From Mycolicibacterium setense (GTDB lineage: Bacteria > Actinomycetota > Actinomycetes > Mycobacteriales > Mycobacteriaceae), in contig NZ_JTJW01000006.1 of the NCBI RefSeq assembly GCF_000805385.1, positions 496,001-560,000 on the forward strand: a stretch of DNA of 64,000 nucleotides, given 5' to 3'. The notes beneath the pieces are model-generated. The model was not told where the DNA came from and searched no databases. It saw nothing but the letters and a program-made list of their open reading frames with translations. Position 1 is the first letter of the stretch; each line of letters opens with the position of its first letter. Shown here one piece after another: positions 42,538 through 52,709 of this stretch. The position numbers were made by a program, and so were the translations under genes.

Positions 42538-43380
42538 TTAGCTGTTGGCGAAGAACTCGCGGTGGTCGGCCACCCAGTCGGCGAACGTGGTCGCCGGCCG
42601 GCCGAGAATCTTGTCCACCTCATGAGTGACGAGCGCAGGCCGCTCGACGGTGTCGGCCAGCAGGCCCATGTATGCGTCGGCGAACGCGGCGCCAAAGCCC
42701 AGATCGACGAACCGTCGGCGCACCACATCGGTAGGCGCCTCCTGGTAGCTCAGCGTCCTGTGCAGGACCCGCCCGATCGTCTCCACCAGTTCGGTGTTGG
42801 TCAGCGCCTGCGGTCCGGTCAGTGGAATACGCTGTCCCACAAGATCGTCGGTGAGCAGGGCGACCGCGGCCACCGCCGAGATGTCGGCGTCGACGATCAC
42901 CGCTGTGGACGCCGCGGCGTACGGGCCGCTCACCACATCGCCGGCCCGGATCTGCGCCGACCACATTCCGGCGAAATTGGAGGCGAACACGGTGGGGCGC
43001 AGGCTGACCCATTCCAATCCGGAGGCAACGGCCAGCTGTTCGACTTCCCGGTTGCGGTCCCCGCGCACGCGTGACGGCTGCCGGGAATCGTCGTCGTCGG
43101 CGTTGATCGCCGACAATGCGACCAGGCGTTTCACCCCCGCCGCGCGGGCCAGGTCGACCGTCACGGCCAGCTCCTGACCCAACGCACGCGAATTGAGGAA
43201 GACCGCCGAGACGCCCGCGAGCCCGTCGGCCGCGGATCGGACCTGTTCGACGCCGGGTGGGAAGCCGGCCGTTTCGGGACTGCGGGTGACCGCGCGCACG
43301 GGGGCACCGGCACGGACGAGTTCGGTGACAAGCGGGCGGCCGACGTTCCCGGTTGCGCCCGTGACGAGAATTGTGTTCAT
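42538..43380 (-). CDS. NmrA-like NAD(P)-binding epimerase/oxidoreductase
   Basis: 280-residue atypical SDR of the NmrA/HSCARG group: Rossmann motif VTGATGNVGRPLV at residues 6-18, no canonical YxxxK, and a C-terminal region TVFASNFAGMWSAQI. Such proteins are redox sensors or quinone reductases/epimerases. It is divergent from the SigI-like sigma gene and has an ECF-type promoter only about 10 bp upstream of the ATG, so the mRNA is nearly leaderless. In ECF41-type loci an epimerase, decarboxylase or oxidoreductase is the common partner and target. Confidence 0.88.
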   Translation of the reverse strand: MNTILVTGATGNVGRPLVTELVRAGAPVRAVTRSPETAGFPPGVEQVRSAADGLAGVSAVFLNSRALGQELAVTVDLARAAGVKRLVALSAINADDDDSRQPSRVRGDRNREVEQLAVASGLEWVSLRPTVFASNFAGMWSAQIRAGDVVSGPYAAASTAVIVDADISAVAAVALLTDDLVGQRIPLTGPQALTNTELVETIGRVLHRTLSYQEAPTDVVRRRFVDLGFGAAFADAYMGLLADTVERPALVTHEVDKILGRPATTFADWVADHREFFANS

Positions 43381-43389
43381 GCCATCAAG

Positions 43390-43415
43390 GACGGGGCGGC
43401 CGTCCGAAAAGTTAC
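43390..43415 (-). promoter_or_regulatory. ECF-type promoter for the NmrA-like gene
   Basis: On the minus strand: GTAAC (43415-43411), TTTTC at its right, 17 bp spacer in total, then CGTC (43393-43390). Same elements and spacing as the promoter pointing at sigI. Confidence 0.65.
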
Positions 43416-43438
43416 AGCAGAAGTCGATCGGACATCCG

Positions 43439-43464
43439 GTAACTTTTCCGCCGTCGGATTCGTC
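43439..43464 (+). promoter_or_regulatory. ECF-type autoregulatory promoter of sigI
   Basis: GTAAC (43439-43443), 17 bp spacer beginning TTTTC, CGTC (43461-43464), about 25 bp before the sigI ATG. The pair forms the inverted repeat AAAAGTTAC (43407-43415) / GTAACTTTT (43439-43447). Confidence 0.68.
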
Positions 43465-43489
43465 GTAGTCTCATGAACGATGTAGTCAC

Positions 43490-44362
43490 ATGAACGATTC
43501 CGCGGGCCTCGAAGCGGCATGGCGCGACCACCACCCATATCTGGTCAACCTCGCCTACCGGATGCTCGGCGACATCGGCGACGCCGAAGACGTCGCACAA
43601 GAGGCCTTTCTACGGCTGGCCCGGGCCGACCCGGACCATCTCGACGATGTCCGGGCCTGGTTGACCGTGGTGGCCGGCCGGCTGTCGCTGGACATCCTGC
43701 GGTCGGCACGCGCCCGGCTCGAACGCCCCGACGGCTCGGCCGCGCTCGAGATCACCGCGGTCGACGGCTCCGACCCCGCCGACCGCGTCACGCTCGATGA
43801 TCGGGTCGGCTCGGCACTGCTGGCAGTGCTTTCCCGGCTCAGCCCCGGTGAGCGCGTCGCGTTCGTCCTGCACGACATCTTCCGGATCCCGTTCGACGAG
43901 ATCGCCGACACGGTGGGACGGCCGGTCGGGACGTGCCGGCAGCTGGCGCGCCGCGCTCGAACGAAGGTGACCGGCGCCGCGCCGACGTCGGCCGAGGTCA
44001 GCGCCGACGAGCACCGGCAGGTCACCGAGGCGTTCATCTCAGCGTGCGCCAACGGGGATCTGGACGCGTTGGCGTCGGTTCTCGACCCGAGCGTCTGGGG
44101 TGTCGGCACGGTGCTCACCGACCCCGCGCTCCGCCAGGTCAACCACGGCCGCCGCGACGTCGCGACCAATCTGCTGCGCTACCTCGGCCCGGGGGCGACA
44201 GTGGTGTGCGCGGCCGAGCCGGTGCTACTCGCTTACGACCGGCGGCGGTTGTTCGCCGTGGTGGTGCTGACCATCCGCGACGGACTGGTGCTCAAGATCG
44301 AGGCGACCGCCGACCCTTCCGCGCGGGAGCCCCGGAAGTCTCCGGAGCCGGGCCGGGCCTGA
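43490..44362 (+). CDS. sigI: SigI-like ECF sigma factor with C-terminal SnoaL-like domain
   Basis: 290-residue sigma factor, the same length as M. tuberculosis SigI. Sigma2: AAWRDHHPYLVNLAYRMLGDIGDAEDVAQEAFLRL; sigma4: RVAFVLHDIFRIPFDEIADTVGRPVGTCRQLARRARTKV; then a roughly 110-residue NTF2/SnoaL-like extension (HRQVTEAFISACANGDLDALASVLDP) typical of the ECF41/SigJ/SigI type, in which the extension tunes activity in place of an anti-sigma factor. Matched promoters on both sides of the intergenic region suggest autoregulation and control of the NmrA-like gene. Confidence 0.87.
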   Translation: MNDSAGLEAAWRDHHPYLVNLAYRMLGDIGDAEDVAQEAFLRLARADPDHLDDVRAWLTVVAGRLSLDILRSARARLERPDGSAALEITAVDGSDPADRVTLDDRVGSALLAVLSRLSPGERVAFVLHDIFRIPFDEIADTVGRPVGTCRQLARRARTKVTGAAPTSAEVSADEHRQVTEAFISACANGDLDALASVLDPSVWGVGTVLTDPALRQVNHGRRDVATNLLRYLGPGATVVCAAEPVLLAYDRRRLFAVVVLTIRDGLVLKIEATADPSAREPRKSPEPGRA

Positions 44363-44437
44363 GCCCGACAGGACGGTGGCCGGTACGCGGTGACGGCACA
44401 TTAGGGAAGGCCCGCCACAGCGCGGCACAATGGACTG

Positions 44438-45622
44438 GTGAGCGACAGAATGCGCGTGCTGATACTCGGGAGCACCGGCTCGATCGGCACCCAGGCGCTC
44501 GAGGTCATCGCGGCCAACCCCGACCGGTTCGAGGTCGTCGGTCTGGCCGCCGGCGGCGGCAACCCCGACCTGCTCGCCGCCCAGCGAGCCGCGACCGGCG
44601 TCACCAACATCGCCGTCGCCCACCAGGTGGCGGCCGACCAGATCGGCGACGTGACGTACGCCGGGCCTGACGCGGCCACCCGCCTGGTCGAGAACACCGA
44701 GGCTGACGTGGTGCTCAACGCGCTGGTCGGAGCTTTGGGCCTGAAGCCGACACTGGCCGCCCTCGGCACCGGCGCGCGCCTGGCCCTGGCCAACAAGGAA
44801 TCGCTGGTCGCGGGCGGCCCGCTGGTGCTCAAGGCGGCCGCACCGGGGCAGATCGTCCCCGTGGACTCCGAACATTCGGCGATGGCGCAGTGCCTACGCG
44901 GTGGCACTGCCGACGAGGTCGCCAAGATCGTGCTCACCGCCTCGGGCGGGCCGTTCCTGGGGTGGTCGGCCGCGGACCTGGAATCGGTCACCCCGGAACA
45001 GGCCGGTAAGCACCCGACCTGGTCGATGGGCCCGATGAACACACTGAATTCGGCGACCCTGGTGAACAAGGGCCTGGAGCTCATCGAGACGCACCTGTTG
45101 TTCGGCATCGACTACGAGCGCATCGAGGTGGTGGTCCATCCGCAGTCGATCGTGCACTCGATGGCCACCTTCACCGATGGTTCGACACTGGCTCAAGCCA
45201 GCCCACCGGATATGAAACTGCCGATCGCGCTGGCACTGGGCTGGCCGGAGCGGGTTCCCGGCGCGGCAATGGCCTGCGACTTCACCACCGCCTCCACCTG
45301 GGAGTTCCTGCCGCTGGACCACGAGGTGTTCCCCGCGGTGCAGCTGGCCGCCCACGCCGGAACCCGCGGCGGCTGCCTGACCGCGGTGTACAACGCCGCC
45401 AACGAAGAGGCAGCGGAGGCGTTCCTTCAGGGTCGGATCCGTTTCCCTGCCATCGTGCAAACCGTCGGTGACGTGTTGCACGCTGCCGACCAGTGGGCCG
45501 ATGAACCCGCTACCGTGGAAGACGTACTCGATGCGCAGCGGTGGGCCAGAGAAACGGCACGGCAGGCCATCGATACGCGCCTTGAGCAGAAATCCGTCAG
45601 AAAAGGGCTCGTCACCAAATGA
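44438..45622 (+). CDS. dxr: 1-Deoxy-D-xylulose 5-phosphate reductoisomerase
   Basis: 394-residue NADPH-dependent enzyme of the MEP isoprenoid pathway (target of fosmidomycin), making 2-C-methyl-D-erythritol 4-phosphate. NADPH motif [12 protein letters not shown] at residues 10-21, [34 protein letters not shown] and [21 protein letters not shown] 44438 start. Stop overlaps rip1 (ATGA). Rv2870c equivalent, in a dxr-rip1-ispG operon. Confidence 0.97.
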   Translation: MSDRMRVLILGSTGSIGTQALEVIAANPDRFEVVGLAAGGGNPDLLAAQRAATGVTNIAVAHQVAADQIGDVTYAGPDAATRLVENTEADVVLNALVGALGLKPTLAALGTGARLALANKESLVAGGPLVLKAAAPGQIVPVDSEHSAMAQCLRGGTADEVAKIVLTASGGPFLGWSAADLESVTPEQAGKHPTWSMGPMNTLNSATLVNKGLELIETHLLFGIDYERIEVVVHPQSIVHSMATFTDGSTLAQASPPDMKLPIALALGWPERVPGAAMACDFTTASTWEFLPLDHEVFPAVQLAAHAGTRGGCLTAVYNAANEEAAEAFLQGRIRFPAIVQTVGDVLHAADQWADEPATVEDVLDAQRWARETARQAIDTRLEQKSVRKGLVTK

Positions 45623-46839
45623 TGTTCGTCATCGGCATCGCGCTGTTCGCGCTGGCCATCCTGGTATCGGTGGCCTTGCACGAATGCGGGCACATGTGGG
45701 TGGCGCGCGCCACCGGGATGAAGGTCCGTCGCTATTTCGTCGGATTCGGCCCGACGCTGTGGTCGACGCGGCGCCCCAATGAACTGGGTGAGACCGAGTA
45801 CGGCATCAAGGCCATCCCGCTGGGTGGGTTCTGCGACATCGCGGGCATGACATCGGTCGACGAAATCGCGCCGGAAGACCGGCCCTACGCGATGTACAAA
45901 CAGAAGGTCTGGAAGCGCGTCGCGGTGCTGTTCGCCGGGCCCGCGATGAACTTCATCATCGGCCTGGTGCTCCTCTATGCCATCGCGATCATGTGGGGCC
46001 TACCCAACATCAAGCAGCCCACCACCGCGATCGTCGGCGAAACCGGTTGTGTCGCCGCACAAGTGAGCCTCGACAAGATGGGTGAGTGCACGGGGCCCGG
46101 CCCCGCGGCGCAGGCCGGTATCCGGGCGGGCGACGAGATCGTCAAGGTTGGTGACACCACGGTCTCCGATTTCAGCCAGATGGCCGCCGCGGTGCGCAAG
46201 CTCAACGGCCCGGTGCCCATCGAGCTCAAGCGTGACGGCCAGACCATCAACACCGTTGTCGACGTGACCCAGACGCAGCGCTTCACGAGTGCGGACGCGA
46301 AGGCGCCTGCCACCGTCGGGGCGATCGGCGTCAGCGCGGTCCCCGTCCAGCCGCCAACCCCGTACAACCCGATCGAGGCGGTGCCGGCGACCGTCTCGTT
46401 CACCGGGGACATGATCGTCGAGTTGGGCAAGTCCCTGGCCAAGATCCCCACCAAGATCGGCGCCCTGGTGGACGCCATCGGAGGCGGCGAGCGCGACAAG
46501 GAAACGCCGATCAGCGTCGTCGGCGCAAGCATCATCGGCGGCGAGACCGTCGAAGCCGGGTTGTGGGTGGCGTTCTGGTTCTTCCTGGCGCAGTTGAACT
46601 TTGTGCTCGGCGCGGTGAACCTCGTGCCGCTGCTCCCGTTCGACGGCGGCCACATTGCGGTGGCGACGTACGAGAAGATCCGCAACATGATCCGTGCGGC
46701 CTTCGGCAAAGTCGCCGCGGGCCCGGTCAACTACCTCAAACTCATGCCGGCCACCTACGTGGTGTTGTTGGTCGTGCTGGGCTACACGTTGCTGACCGTC
46801 ACTGCCGACCTGGTCAACCCACTCAGCATCTTCCAGTAG
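45619..46839 (+). CDS. rip1: Site-2 intramembrane metalloprotease Rip1
   Basis: 406-residue zinc protease in the membrane that cleaves anti-sigma factors (RsmK, RslA, RsmM in mycobacteria) to activate several sigma factors. HECGH at residues 21-25 gives the zinc ligands; a PDZ domain (about 120-210, [19 protein letters not shown]) follows; [12 protein letters not shown] (about 330) carries the third ligand Asp. Four membrane helices. Rv2869c equivalent. Overlaps dxr by four bases and is followed 10 bp later by ispG. Confidence 0.95.
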   Translation: MMFVIGIALFALAILVSVALHECGHMWVARATGMKVRRYFVGFGPTLWSTRRPNELGETEYGIKAIPLGGFCDIAGMTSVDEIAPEDRPYAMYKQKVWKRVAVLFAGPAMNFIIGLVLLYAIAIMWGLPNIKQPTTAIVGETGCVAAQVSLDKMGECTGPGPAAQAGIRAGDEIVKVGDTTVSDFSQMAAAVRKLNGPVPIELKRDGQTINTVVDVTQTQRFTSADAKAPATVGAIGVSAVPVQPPTPYNPIEAVPATVSFTGDMIVELGKSLAKIPTKIGALVDAIGGGERDKETPISVVGASIIGGETVEAGLWVAFWFFLAQLNFVLGAVNLVPLLPFDGGHIAVATYEKIRNMIRAAFGKVAAGPVNYLKLMPATYVVLLVVLGYTLLTVTADLVNPLSIFQ

Positions 46840-46849
46840 GAGATCCCAC

Positions 46850-48007
46850 ATGACAGCGTCCATCGGTTTGGGAATGCCCGCACCCCCGGCGCCCACCCTG
46901 GCGCCACGGCGTAAGACCCGCCAGCTCGACGTGGGCGGCGTCGGCATCGGCAGCGAGCACCCGATCGCGGTGCAGTCCATGTGCACCACCAAGACTCACG
47001 ACATCAACTCGACGCTGCAGCAGATCGCCGAGCTGACCGCGTCCGGTTGCGACATCGTGCGGGTGGCCTGCCCCCGCCAGGAGGACGCCGACGCGCTCGC
47101 CGAGATCGCCCGGCACAGTCAGATCCCGGTGATCGCCGACATCCACTTCCAGCCCAAGTACATCTTCGCCGCGATCGACGCCGGCTGCGCCGCCGTGCGC
47201 GTCAACCCAGGCAACATCAAGGAGTTCGACGGCCGGGTCAAAGAGGTGGCCAAGGCTGCGGGAGACGCGGGCATCCCCATCAGGATCGGTGTCAATGCCG
47301 GCTCGCTGGACCCGCGGTTGATGAAGAAGTACGGCAAGGCCACACCCGAGGCGCTCGTCGAGTCGGCGCTGTGGGAAGCCTCGCTGTTCGAGGAGCACGG
47401 CTTCGGCGATATCAAGATCAGCGTCAAGCACAACGACCCGGTGATCATGGTCGAGGCCTACACGCAGCTGGCCGCCCAGTGCGACTACCCCCTGCACCTC
47501 GGTGTCACCGAAGCCGGCCCGGCCTTCCAGGGCACCATCAAGTCCGCGGTGGCCTTCGGTGCCTTGCTGTCCAAGGGCATCGGCGACACCATCCGGGTCT
47601 CCCTGTCGGCGCCGCCGGCCGAAGAGGTCAAGGTCGGCAACCAGATCCTGGAGTCGCTGAACCTGCGGCCCCGTGGTCTGGAGATCGTGTCGTGTCCGTC
47701 CTGCGGACGCGCCCAGGTCGACGTCTACACGCTGGCCAACGCGGTGAGCGCGGGCCTGGATGGGCTCGACGTCCCGTTGCGGGTCGCGGTGATGGGATGT
47801 GTGGTGAACGGTCCCGGCGAGGCCCGCGAAGCTGATCTCGGGGTTGCCTCCGGCAACGGCAAGGGCCAGATCTTCGTCAAGGGTGAAGTCATCAAGACCG
47901 TCCCGGAGGCGCAGATCGTGGAGACGCTGATCGAAGAGGCGATGCGGTTGGCCGAACAGGCGGGTTCCGATGATGCCTCCGGTTCGCCAGTGGTGACCGT
48001 AAGCTGA
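46850..48007 (+). CDS. ispG: 4-hydroxy-3-methylbut-2-enyl diphosphate synthase
   Basis: 385-residue Fe4S4 enzyme of the MEP pathway (GcpE). [16 protein letters not shown] and [16 protein letters not shown] at the start, [35 protein letters not shown], and the cluster cysteines in [14 protein letters not shown] plus [12 protein letters not shown]. Needs a flavodoxin/ferredoxin donor. Rv2868c equivalent. Confidence 0.97.
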   Translation: MTASIGLGMPAPPAPTLAPRRKTRQLDVGGVGIGSEHPIAVQSMCTTKTHDINSTLQQIAELTASGCDIVRVACPRQEDADALAEIARHSQIPVIADIHFQPKYIFAAIDAGCAAVRVNPGNIKEFDGRVKEVAKAAGDAGIPIRIGVNAGSLDPRLMKKYGKATPEALVESALWEASLFEEHGFGDIKISVKHNDPVIMVEAYTQLAAQCDYPLHLGVTEAGPAFQGTIKSAVAFGALLSKGIGDTIRVSLSAPPAEEVKVGNQILESLNLRPRGLEIVSCPSCGRAQVDVYTLANAVSAGLDGLDVPLRVAVMGCVVNGPGEAREADLGVASGNGKGQIFVKGEVIKTVPEAQIVETLIEEAMRLAEQAGSDDASGSPVVTVS

Positions 48008-48062
48008 TAACGACCCTGTGAGCGGGGTCACCCAGCCTCGGCTTCAACAGAGAGAATCGTCC

Positions 48063-48917
48063 ATGTCGGCTCCGCCACTGTTCCGCCTCGTCGACGAGCG
48101 CCGAGTTTCGGTGGTGCGTGACGCCGCCGCCTGTCTGCAGGTGTTCGACGACGACCCGGTGGGGTCGTGCATGGTGGCTGCACGCGTGGCCGACTTCGGT
48201 GTCGAACCGGGCGCCATCGGCGGGGAATTGTGGACCAGGCGCGGCGTCGCCGAGTCACTGTGTTACGCCGGGCCCAACCTGATCCCGTTGCGTGGGGACG
48301 CCGAGGATCTCAAGGCGTTCTCCGACAAGGCGATGAGCACCGCTCGTCGCTGTTCTTCCCTGGTCGGTCGTGCCGAGTTGGTGATGCCGATGTGGCGGCG
48401 GCTGGAATCGGTGTGGGGCACCGCGCGTGACGTCCGCGAGCAACAACCGTTGATGGCGCTGAACTCGATGCCGCAGTGCATGATCGACCCGGCGGTCCGC
48501 CCGGTGCGCATGGACGAGCTCGACGCCTACCTGGTGGCCGCCGTCGACATGTTCATCGGTGAGGTCGGTGTCGACCCTCGGCTGGGCGACGGCGGCCGCG
48601 GCTACCGCCGCCGCATCGCCGGCCTGATCGCGGCGGGACGGGCATGGGCCCGGTTCGAGCGGGGCGAGGTGGTGTTCAAAGCCGAGGTCGGGTCGCAATC
48701 GCCGTCGGTCGGCCAGATCCAGGGTGTGTGGGTGCATCCCGAGTGGCGCGGCCATGGCATGGGGACCGCCGGAACCGCGGCGCTTGCGGCAGCCGTGGTG
48801 GGTTCGGGCCGCATCGCCAGCCTGTACGTCAACAGCTACAACACCGTGGCGCGATCAACGTACGCCCGCATCGGATTCGAACAGGTCGGCACGTTCGCCA
48901 CGGTGTTGCTGGACTGA
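48063..48917 (+). CDS. GNAT-family N-acetyltransferase (Rv2867c-like)
   Basis: 284 residues, the length of Rv2867c. The acetyltransferase fold occupies the C-terminal half: FKAEVGSQSPSVGQIQGVWVHPEWRGHGMGTAGTAAL contains the acetyl-CoA pyrophosphate loop R-x2-G-x-G/A, and LYVNSYNTVARSTYARIGF is motif B. The first 150 residues form a degenerate second GNAT-like domain. Substrate unknown; it has been conserved with ispG in mycobacteria. ATG 48063 is taken rather than the upstream GTG. Confidence 0.9.
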   Translation: MSAPPLFRLVDERRVSVVRDAAACLQVFDDDPVGSCMVAARVADFGVEPGAIGGELWTRRGVAESLCYAGPNLIPLRGDAEDLKAFSDKAMSTARRCSSLVGRAELVMPMWRRLESVWGTARDVREQQPLMALNSMPQCMIDPAVRPVRMDELDAYLVAAVDMFIGEVGVDPRLGDGGRGYRRRIAGLIAAGRAWARFERGEVVFKAEVGSQSPSVGQIQGVWVHPEWRGHGMGTAGTAALAAAVVGSGRIASLYVNSYNTVARSTYARIGFEQVGTFATVLLD

Positions 48918-48939
48918 ACCGTCGGCCTGACCCAGGTCG

Positions 48940-50574
48940 CTACGACCGGGCCTTCGCTGTCTTGTATTCGGCCGCGTATTGCTCCGCCGCGGCGATCATC
49001 GCCCTACCGATCTCCTCGTACTGGACGTCACGAAGGTTCGCCAGCGAGACGCGTATCGACCACTCCGGTCCCTCGAATCCGCCGCCGTTCAACAACACCA
49101 CGCCGGTCTGCTCCGCCAGCCGAAACAGAATGTCGGTCGGCTCGTAGTTCGCCTTTACCCAATCGATGAACCCCGGATCGCCGCGTTCGGCGGCCCAATT
49201 GAGGAAATCGAGTTCGACGTAGTAGGCCACGCGATTCGGATCCTTGGCGAGCTGGATCTGCATGCCGTCCTGCAGCGACTTGAACCGTCTGGCGATCAGC
49301 TCCTGCGCCTCATGCTTGTAGTGGTTCGCCTGGTCCAGCAGGCAGTAGGCGCTGAACAGCAGCATCTGGCACTGCTGAGGCAGCGACAGTCCTGCGGTGT
49401 GGTTGAGCGCGACGTTGCGGCTGTCTGCGACCAGCCGGTCGATGAACCTGATCTTGCGAGGCTCAAGCGTCAGCGGGCTGTAGCGCTTGTCGAGTATCAG
49501 TTTGTCTTCTTCCGGGAGATCGGCGAGCTTCTCGTCGAACACGTTGTCCCGGGCGATTCCGATGGTGCCCAGGCGCCAACCGGTCGCGCCGAAGTACTTG
49601 GAGAACGAGTAGACCGTGATCGTGTTGCGCGGTGCGACGCCCATGAGCGACTGGAATCCGTCGATGAACGTGCTGTACACGTCATCGGTGATGACGATCA
49701 GATCCTGCCGCTTGGTGTTGACGATCTCGGCGATCCGGTCGAGAGTGTCCGCAGCGATGCGCACCGACGGCGGGTTGGTGGGATTCACGCAGTAGAGCAC
49801 CTTGATATCGGGATCCAGAAGCTTGTCGATCTCGGAATCGGGGAACTGCCAATTGTGCCGTCCGTCTTCGTAGGTGCCCGACGCCTGGATGAAGACCTGC
49901 TCGAAGTTGAACTCGTCGAGTTCGGTGATCTCGAGGTAGGGGGTGAAGATCGGCGTCATCAGCGCGACCTTGTCGCCGCGGTGGACCAGCCGGTTGAGCA
50001 TGAGCGAGTTGAAGATGTAGCACATTGCCGCGGTGCCGCCTTCGACGGCGAACAGGTCGTACTCGCCGAGGTCTCTGCCCGGAGCCAGTTCCTGCATGAG
50101 GTACCGCTTGGTGATCTCTTCGTTGTGCACCAGCATCCGGTCCGGCGAGGGATAGTGGTCGCCGATGATCGAGTCGGCCAGCTCCCACACGAAGGAGTCG
50201 GGGTTGAAGTCGCACTGCTCGATCCCGTATTTGAGGACGCGACTGAGCAATTCGATGCCCGGCTCACCTTGATGCTTGTCCAGCCAGTTGCTGAACCGGT
50301 CGGCGATACCGTCCTTCTGCGGTACGCCGACGAGTTCGGGATCCCACTCGCGGTTGGCCCGGGATTCCTCCAGGGCGAATCCGCCCAAAGCGAAGAACGC
50401 CTCCCGTGGGGTGGGCGCGATGAAGTTCGGGTTGCCGCGTCCGGCGTTGAGCATCTGAAACGTGGTGCGTTGCTCGTGCTCACCGGCGAGCTGGATCAGC
50501 TTGGATTTGAGTTCGAACGGCGAAAGATGCTGCAGCTCGGCGATTTCCTCGCGGGAGATGTGCTTGATGGTCAC
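48940..50574 (-). CDS. asdA: Bifunctional aspartate 4-decarboxylase/aminotransferase
   Basis: 544-residue PLP enzyme of the AsdA type, decarboxylating L-aspartate at the beta position to L-alanine and CO2. The large size, long N-terminal region (LNAGRGNPNFIAPTPREAFFALG) and SFSKYFGATGWRLG with the PLP-binding Lys (about residue 320) separate it from ordinary aminotransferases. DDVYSTF and NPTNPPS are the PLP-contact motifs. GTG 50574 with GGAAGGA. The exchanger gene aspT is 42 bp upstream in the same operon. Confidence 0.92.
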   Translation of the reverse strand: MTIKHISREEIAELQHLSPFELKSKLIQLAGEHEQRTTFQMLNAGRGNPNFIAPTPREAFFALGGFALEESRANREWDPELVGVPQKDGIADRFSNWLDKHQGEPGIELLSRVLKYGIEQCDFNPDSFVWELADSIIGDHYPSPDRMLVHNEEITKRYLMQELAPGRDLGEYDLFAVEGGTAAMCYIFNSLMLNRLVHRGDKVALMTPIFTPYLEITELDEFNFEQVFIQASGTYEDGRHNWQFPDSEIDKLLDPDIKVLYCVNPTNPPSVRIAADTLDRIAEIVNTKRQDLIVITDDVYSTFIDGFQSLMGVAPRNTITVYSFSKYFGATGWRLGTIGIARDNVFDEKLADLPEEDKLILDKRYSPLTLEPRKIRFIDRLVADSRNVALNHTAGLSLPQQCQMLLFSAYCLLDQANHYKHEAQELIARRFKSLQDGMQIQLAKDPNRVAYYVELDFLNWAAERGDPGFIDWVKANYEPTDILFRLAEQTGVVLLNGGGFEGPEWSIRVSLANLRDVQYEEIGRAMIAAAEQYAAEYKTAKARS

Positions 50575-50616
50575 GTGCTGTCCTTCCGGTCTGTGCGGGT
50601 CGAGGTTGAGCCGGTG

Positions 50617-52341
50617 CTAAGCCATGAAGGCGACGACGATCGCGCCGCCGACGGACAAGAAGATGTTTCCGATCGCGTAGGGAACGGTGAATCCCAAAAG
50701 CGGCACACTCGATTTCGCTGCTTCGCGCACCGAGCCGACCGCCGCGGTCGTGGTCTGTGCACCGGTGAGCATGCCGAGCGTCAAGACCGGATCGAACTTG
50801 AACACGTAACGGGCCAGGTAGGTCATCACGACCAGCGGGACCATCGTCACCACCACGCCGGCCACGAACAGCGATACACCATAGCTTTGTAGGCCTTTGA
50901 CGAAGCCCGGTCCGGAGGTGATGCCGACAACTGCGATGAACGCGGTCAGCCCGACCCCTTCGAAAAACCATTGGGCACCCGGCGGGATCCGCCCGAACGT
51001 CGGCGATTTGGACCTGCGCCAGCCGATGAGCAGGCCCATCAGCAGCGCGCCCACACTGGTTGTCAGCGACATCGGAATGTTGTGAATCATCACCGTCGGC
51101 AGGCCGATGACGGCACCGGCCGCGATACCCAGTCCGATGGTGACCATGTCGGTCTCGGGAGTGGTGCGCTCCGGATAACCGATGGCCTTGATGGCACTTT
51201 CGACGAGGGAACGTTCGCCGACGAGCCGAACCTCGTCGCCCCGTTGCACTTTCACCTCGGGCGCTATGGGGATCTCCTGGCCGGCGCGCAAGATGCGTTT
51301 GAGGTACACCCCGCGGAATGCCGGGTCGACATAGGCTTCGCGGACGGTGATCCCGTCGGCGGTGTCGCTTGTCACGACGACGTCGAGCTCTTCGAGCGGG
51401 TACGAAAGCAGGCCGGGGTCATCGGTTTCGACGCAGAGCGCGGTCACCGGGCCGCCGATCATCCACTCCCGGCGCCCGTTGACCGCGACGTGGTCACCCG
51501 GGACCACCAGGAGGTCGGGATCGGCGGGTACCACCGTGTCGCCATGCCGTACCCGGGAGATGAACACCCGGCCGCCGGTCTCGTCGAACAGATACTGTTC
51601 GATCTCGGCCACTGTCATGCCCTCGCCGTGCCGGTCTGGCCTGCCGCGAACGATCTCGTAGGACCGGCGCACGATCTGGTCGTAGGCCGGTACGACGTTG
51701 GCCATTTCTTCTTCAAACCCCAGGCGCCGTTCCAGATCTCGGGCCGCTGCGGGCAGATTCTTGATGCCCAGCAGTCGGGGAGCGATGTTGCCGCAGTAGA
51801 TCGCCGCGCCGATGGTGCCGAAGATGTAGGTGACGGCGTACCCCACGGACACCAGATCTTGCCATTGCGCAATCGTTTCGGCGTTTTCGCCGAGGCCGGC
51901 GATCGAGGTTTGCGCGACACCGATGATGGCCGACTGGGTGAGCGCTCCGGCGGCCAGGCCAGCGGCCAGACCGGGGTCGTACTTCAGCACCTTGGCCAGC
52001 ACGATCACCGTTCCCAGACCGACGACGATGAGCACCACGGTGAAGATCGCCTGGGGCAGACCGTCGCCCTTCAGGCCTGCGAAGAACTGGGGGCCCAACT
52101 TGTAGCCGAGGGCGAACAGGAACAGCAGGAAGAACACCTGCTTGATCACGCCGTCGATGTGGATCGTGTGGCCGCCGGTCTGCAACACCGCGCCGATGAG
52201 GACGCCGCACAACAACGTTGCCGTCACGGCGCCCAAACCCAGCCCTTTGTACTGGAATTTCCCGAAGTAATATCCGCCGGCAAGTGCCAAGAAGATCGCT
52301 ATTTCAGGATGATCGATAAATGCCTGGGCAATCGTGTGCAA
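50617..52341 (-). CDS. aspT: Aspartate:alanine exchanger
   Basis: About 574 residues. Membrane antiporter of the AAE family: two groups of about five helices (residues 10-190 and 410-574) with motifs GGYYFGKFQYKGLGLGAVTATLL and the second repeat GLPTVMIHNIPMSLTTSVGALLMGLLIG, separated by a cytosolic part with two TrkA-C-type domains (VRHGDTVVPADPDLLVVPGDHV, EVKVQRGDEVRLVGE). It exchanges external aspartate for internal alanine; with AsdA consuming a proton this builds a proton-motive force and buffers pH. TTG start at 52341 with GAGGGGAG seven bases upstream; an ATG at 52401 is in frame but adds an unlikely N-terminus. Confidence 0.9.
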   Translation of the reverse strand: MHTIAQAFIDHPEIAIFLALAGGYYFGKFQYKGLGLGAVTATLLCGVLIGAVLQTGGHTIHIDGVIKQVFFLLFLFALGYKLGPQFFAGLKGDGLPQAIFTVVLIVVGLGTVIVLAKVLKYDPGLAAGLAAGALTQSAIIGVAQTSIAGLGENAETIAQWQDLVSVGYAVTYIFGTIGAAIYCGNIAPRLLGIKNLPAAARDLERRLGFEEEMANVVPAYDQIVRRSYEIVRGRPDRHGEGMTVAEIEQYLFDETGGRVFISRVRHGDTVVPADPDLLVVPGDHVAVNGRREWMIGGPVTALCVETDDPGLLSYPLEELDVVVTSDTADGITVREAYVDPAFRGVYLKRILRAGQEIPIAPEVKVQRGDEVRLVGERSLVESAIKAIGYPERTTPETDMVTIGLGIAAGAVIGLPTVMIHNIPMSLTTSVGALLMGLLIGWRRSKSPTFGRIPPGAQWFFEGVGLTAFIAVVGITSGPGFVKGLQSYGVSLFVAGVVVTMVPLVVMTYLARYVFKFDPVLTLGMLTGAQTTTAAVGSVREAAKSSVPLLGFTVPYAIGNIFLSVGGAIVVAFMA

Positions 52342-52709
52342 CGGCGAACTCCCCTCGGGCGGGTGGATTTCGATGCAGTGCAGTCCAGCAGATAGTGGCA
52401 CAAATCGGTCGGAATGCGGGGCGCAATGCCCGGTGGCCTTCGGCGACGAACTACTCGATTATTTGCTGTATCTCGCATTGAGTGGCGCGAATATGCCGTC
52501 ATTGCCGAACAATTGAGTTGTCGATGCGTCCGGCGCGCCCACAAACCGTGACCGGTTGACATTGACCGGATACGAATGGGCCGGCGGTCATCGCGTCCCG
52601 GCTCGCGGGGCAGGCGGATGCTGGTCTGGGGAAGATCTCGCGACAGTCTCGGTTCGGTCTCGGTGCGCCTCCGACGAAACCGGCGTCGAGGTTCCTAACA
52701 TCAGCCTCA
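52342..52709. other. Intergenic region between aspT and the PBP gene
   Basis: 368 bp between divergent genes, no gene found. It contains GACCGG twice within 20 bp (TGACCGGTTGACATTGACCGG at 52549-52569, which includes TTGACA) as possible promoter parts. No strong palindrome and no RNA element recognised. Confidence 0.4.

Noticed and set aside
48979..50892. 637-codon plus-strand reading frame
   Set aside because: It is antisense to asdA, whose product is unmistakable.
50971..52395. 474-codon plus-strand reading frame
   Set aside because: Antisense to aspT; Asp/His/Arg-rich shadow.
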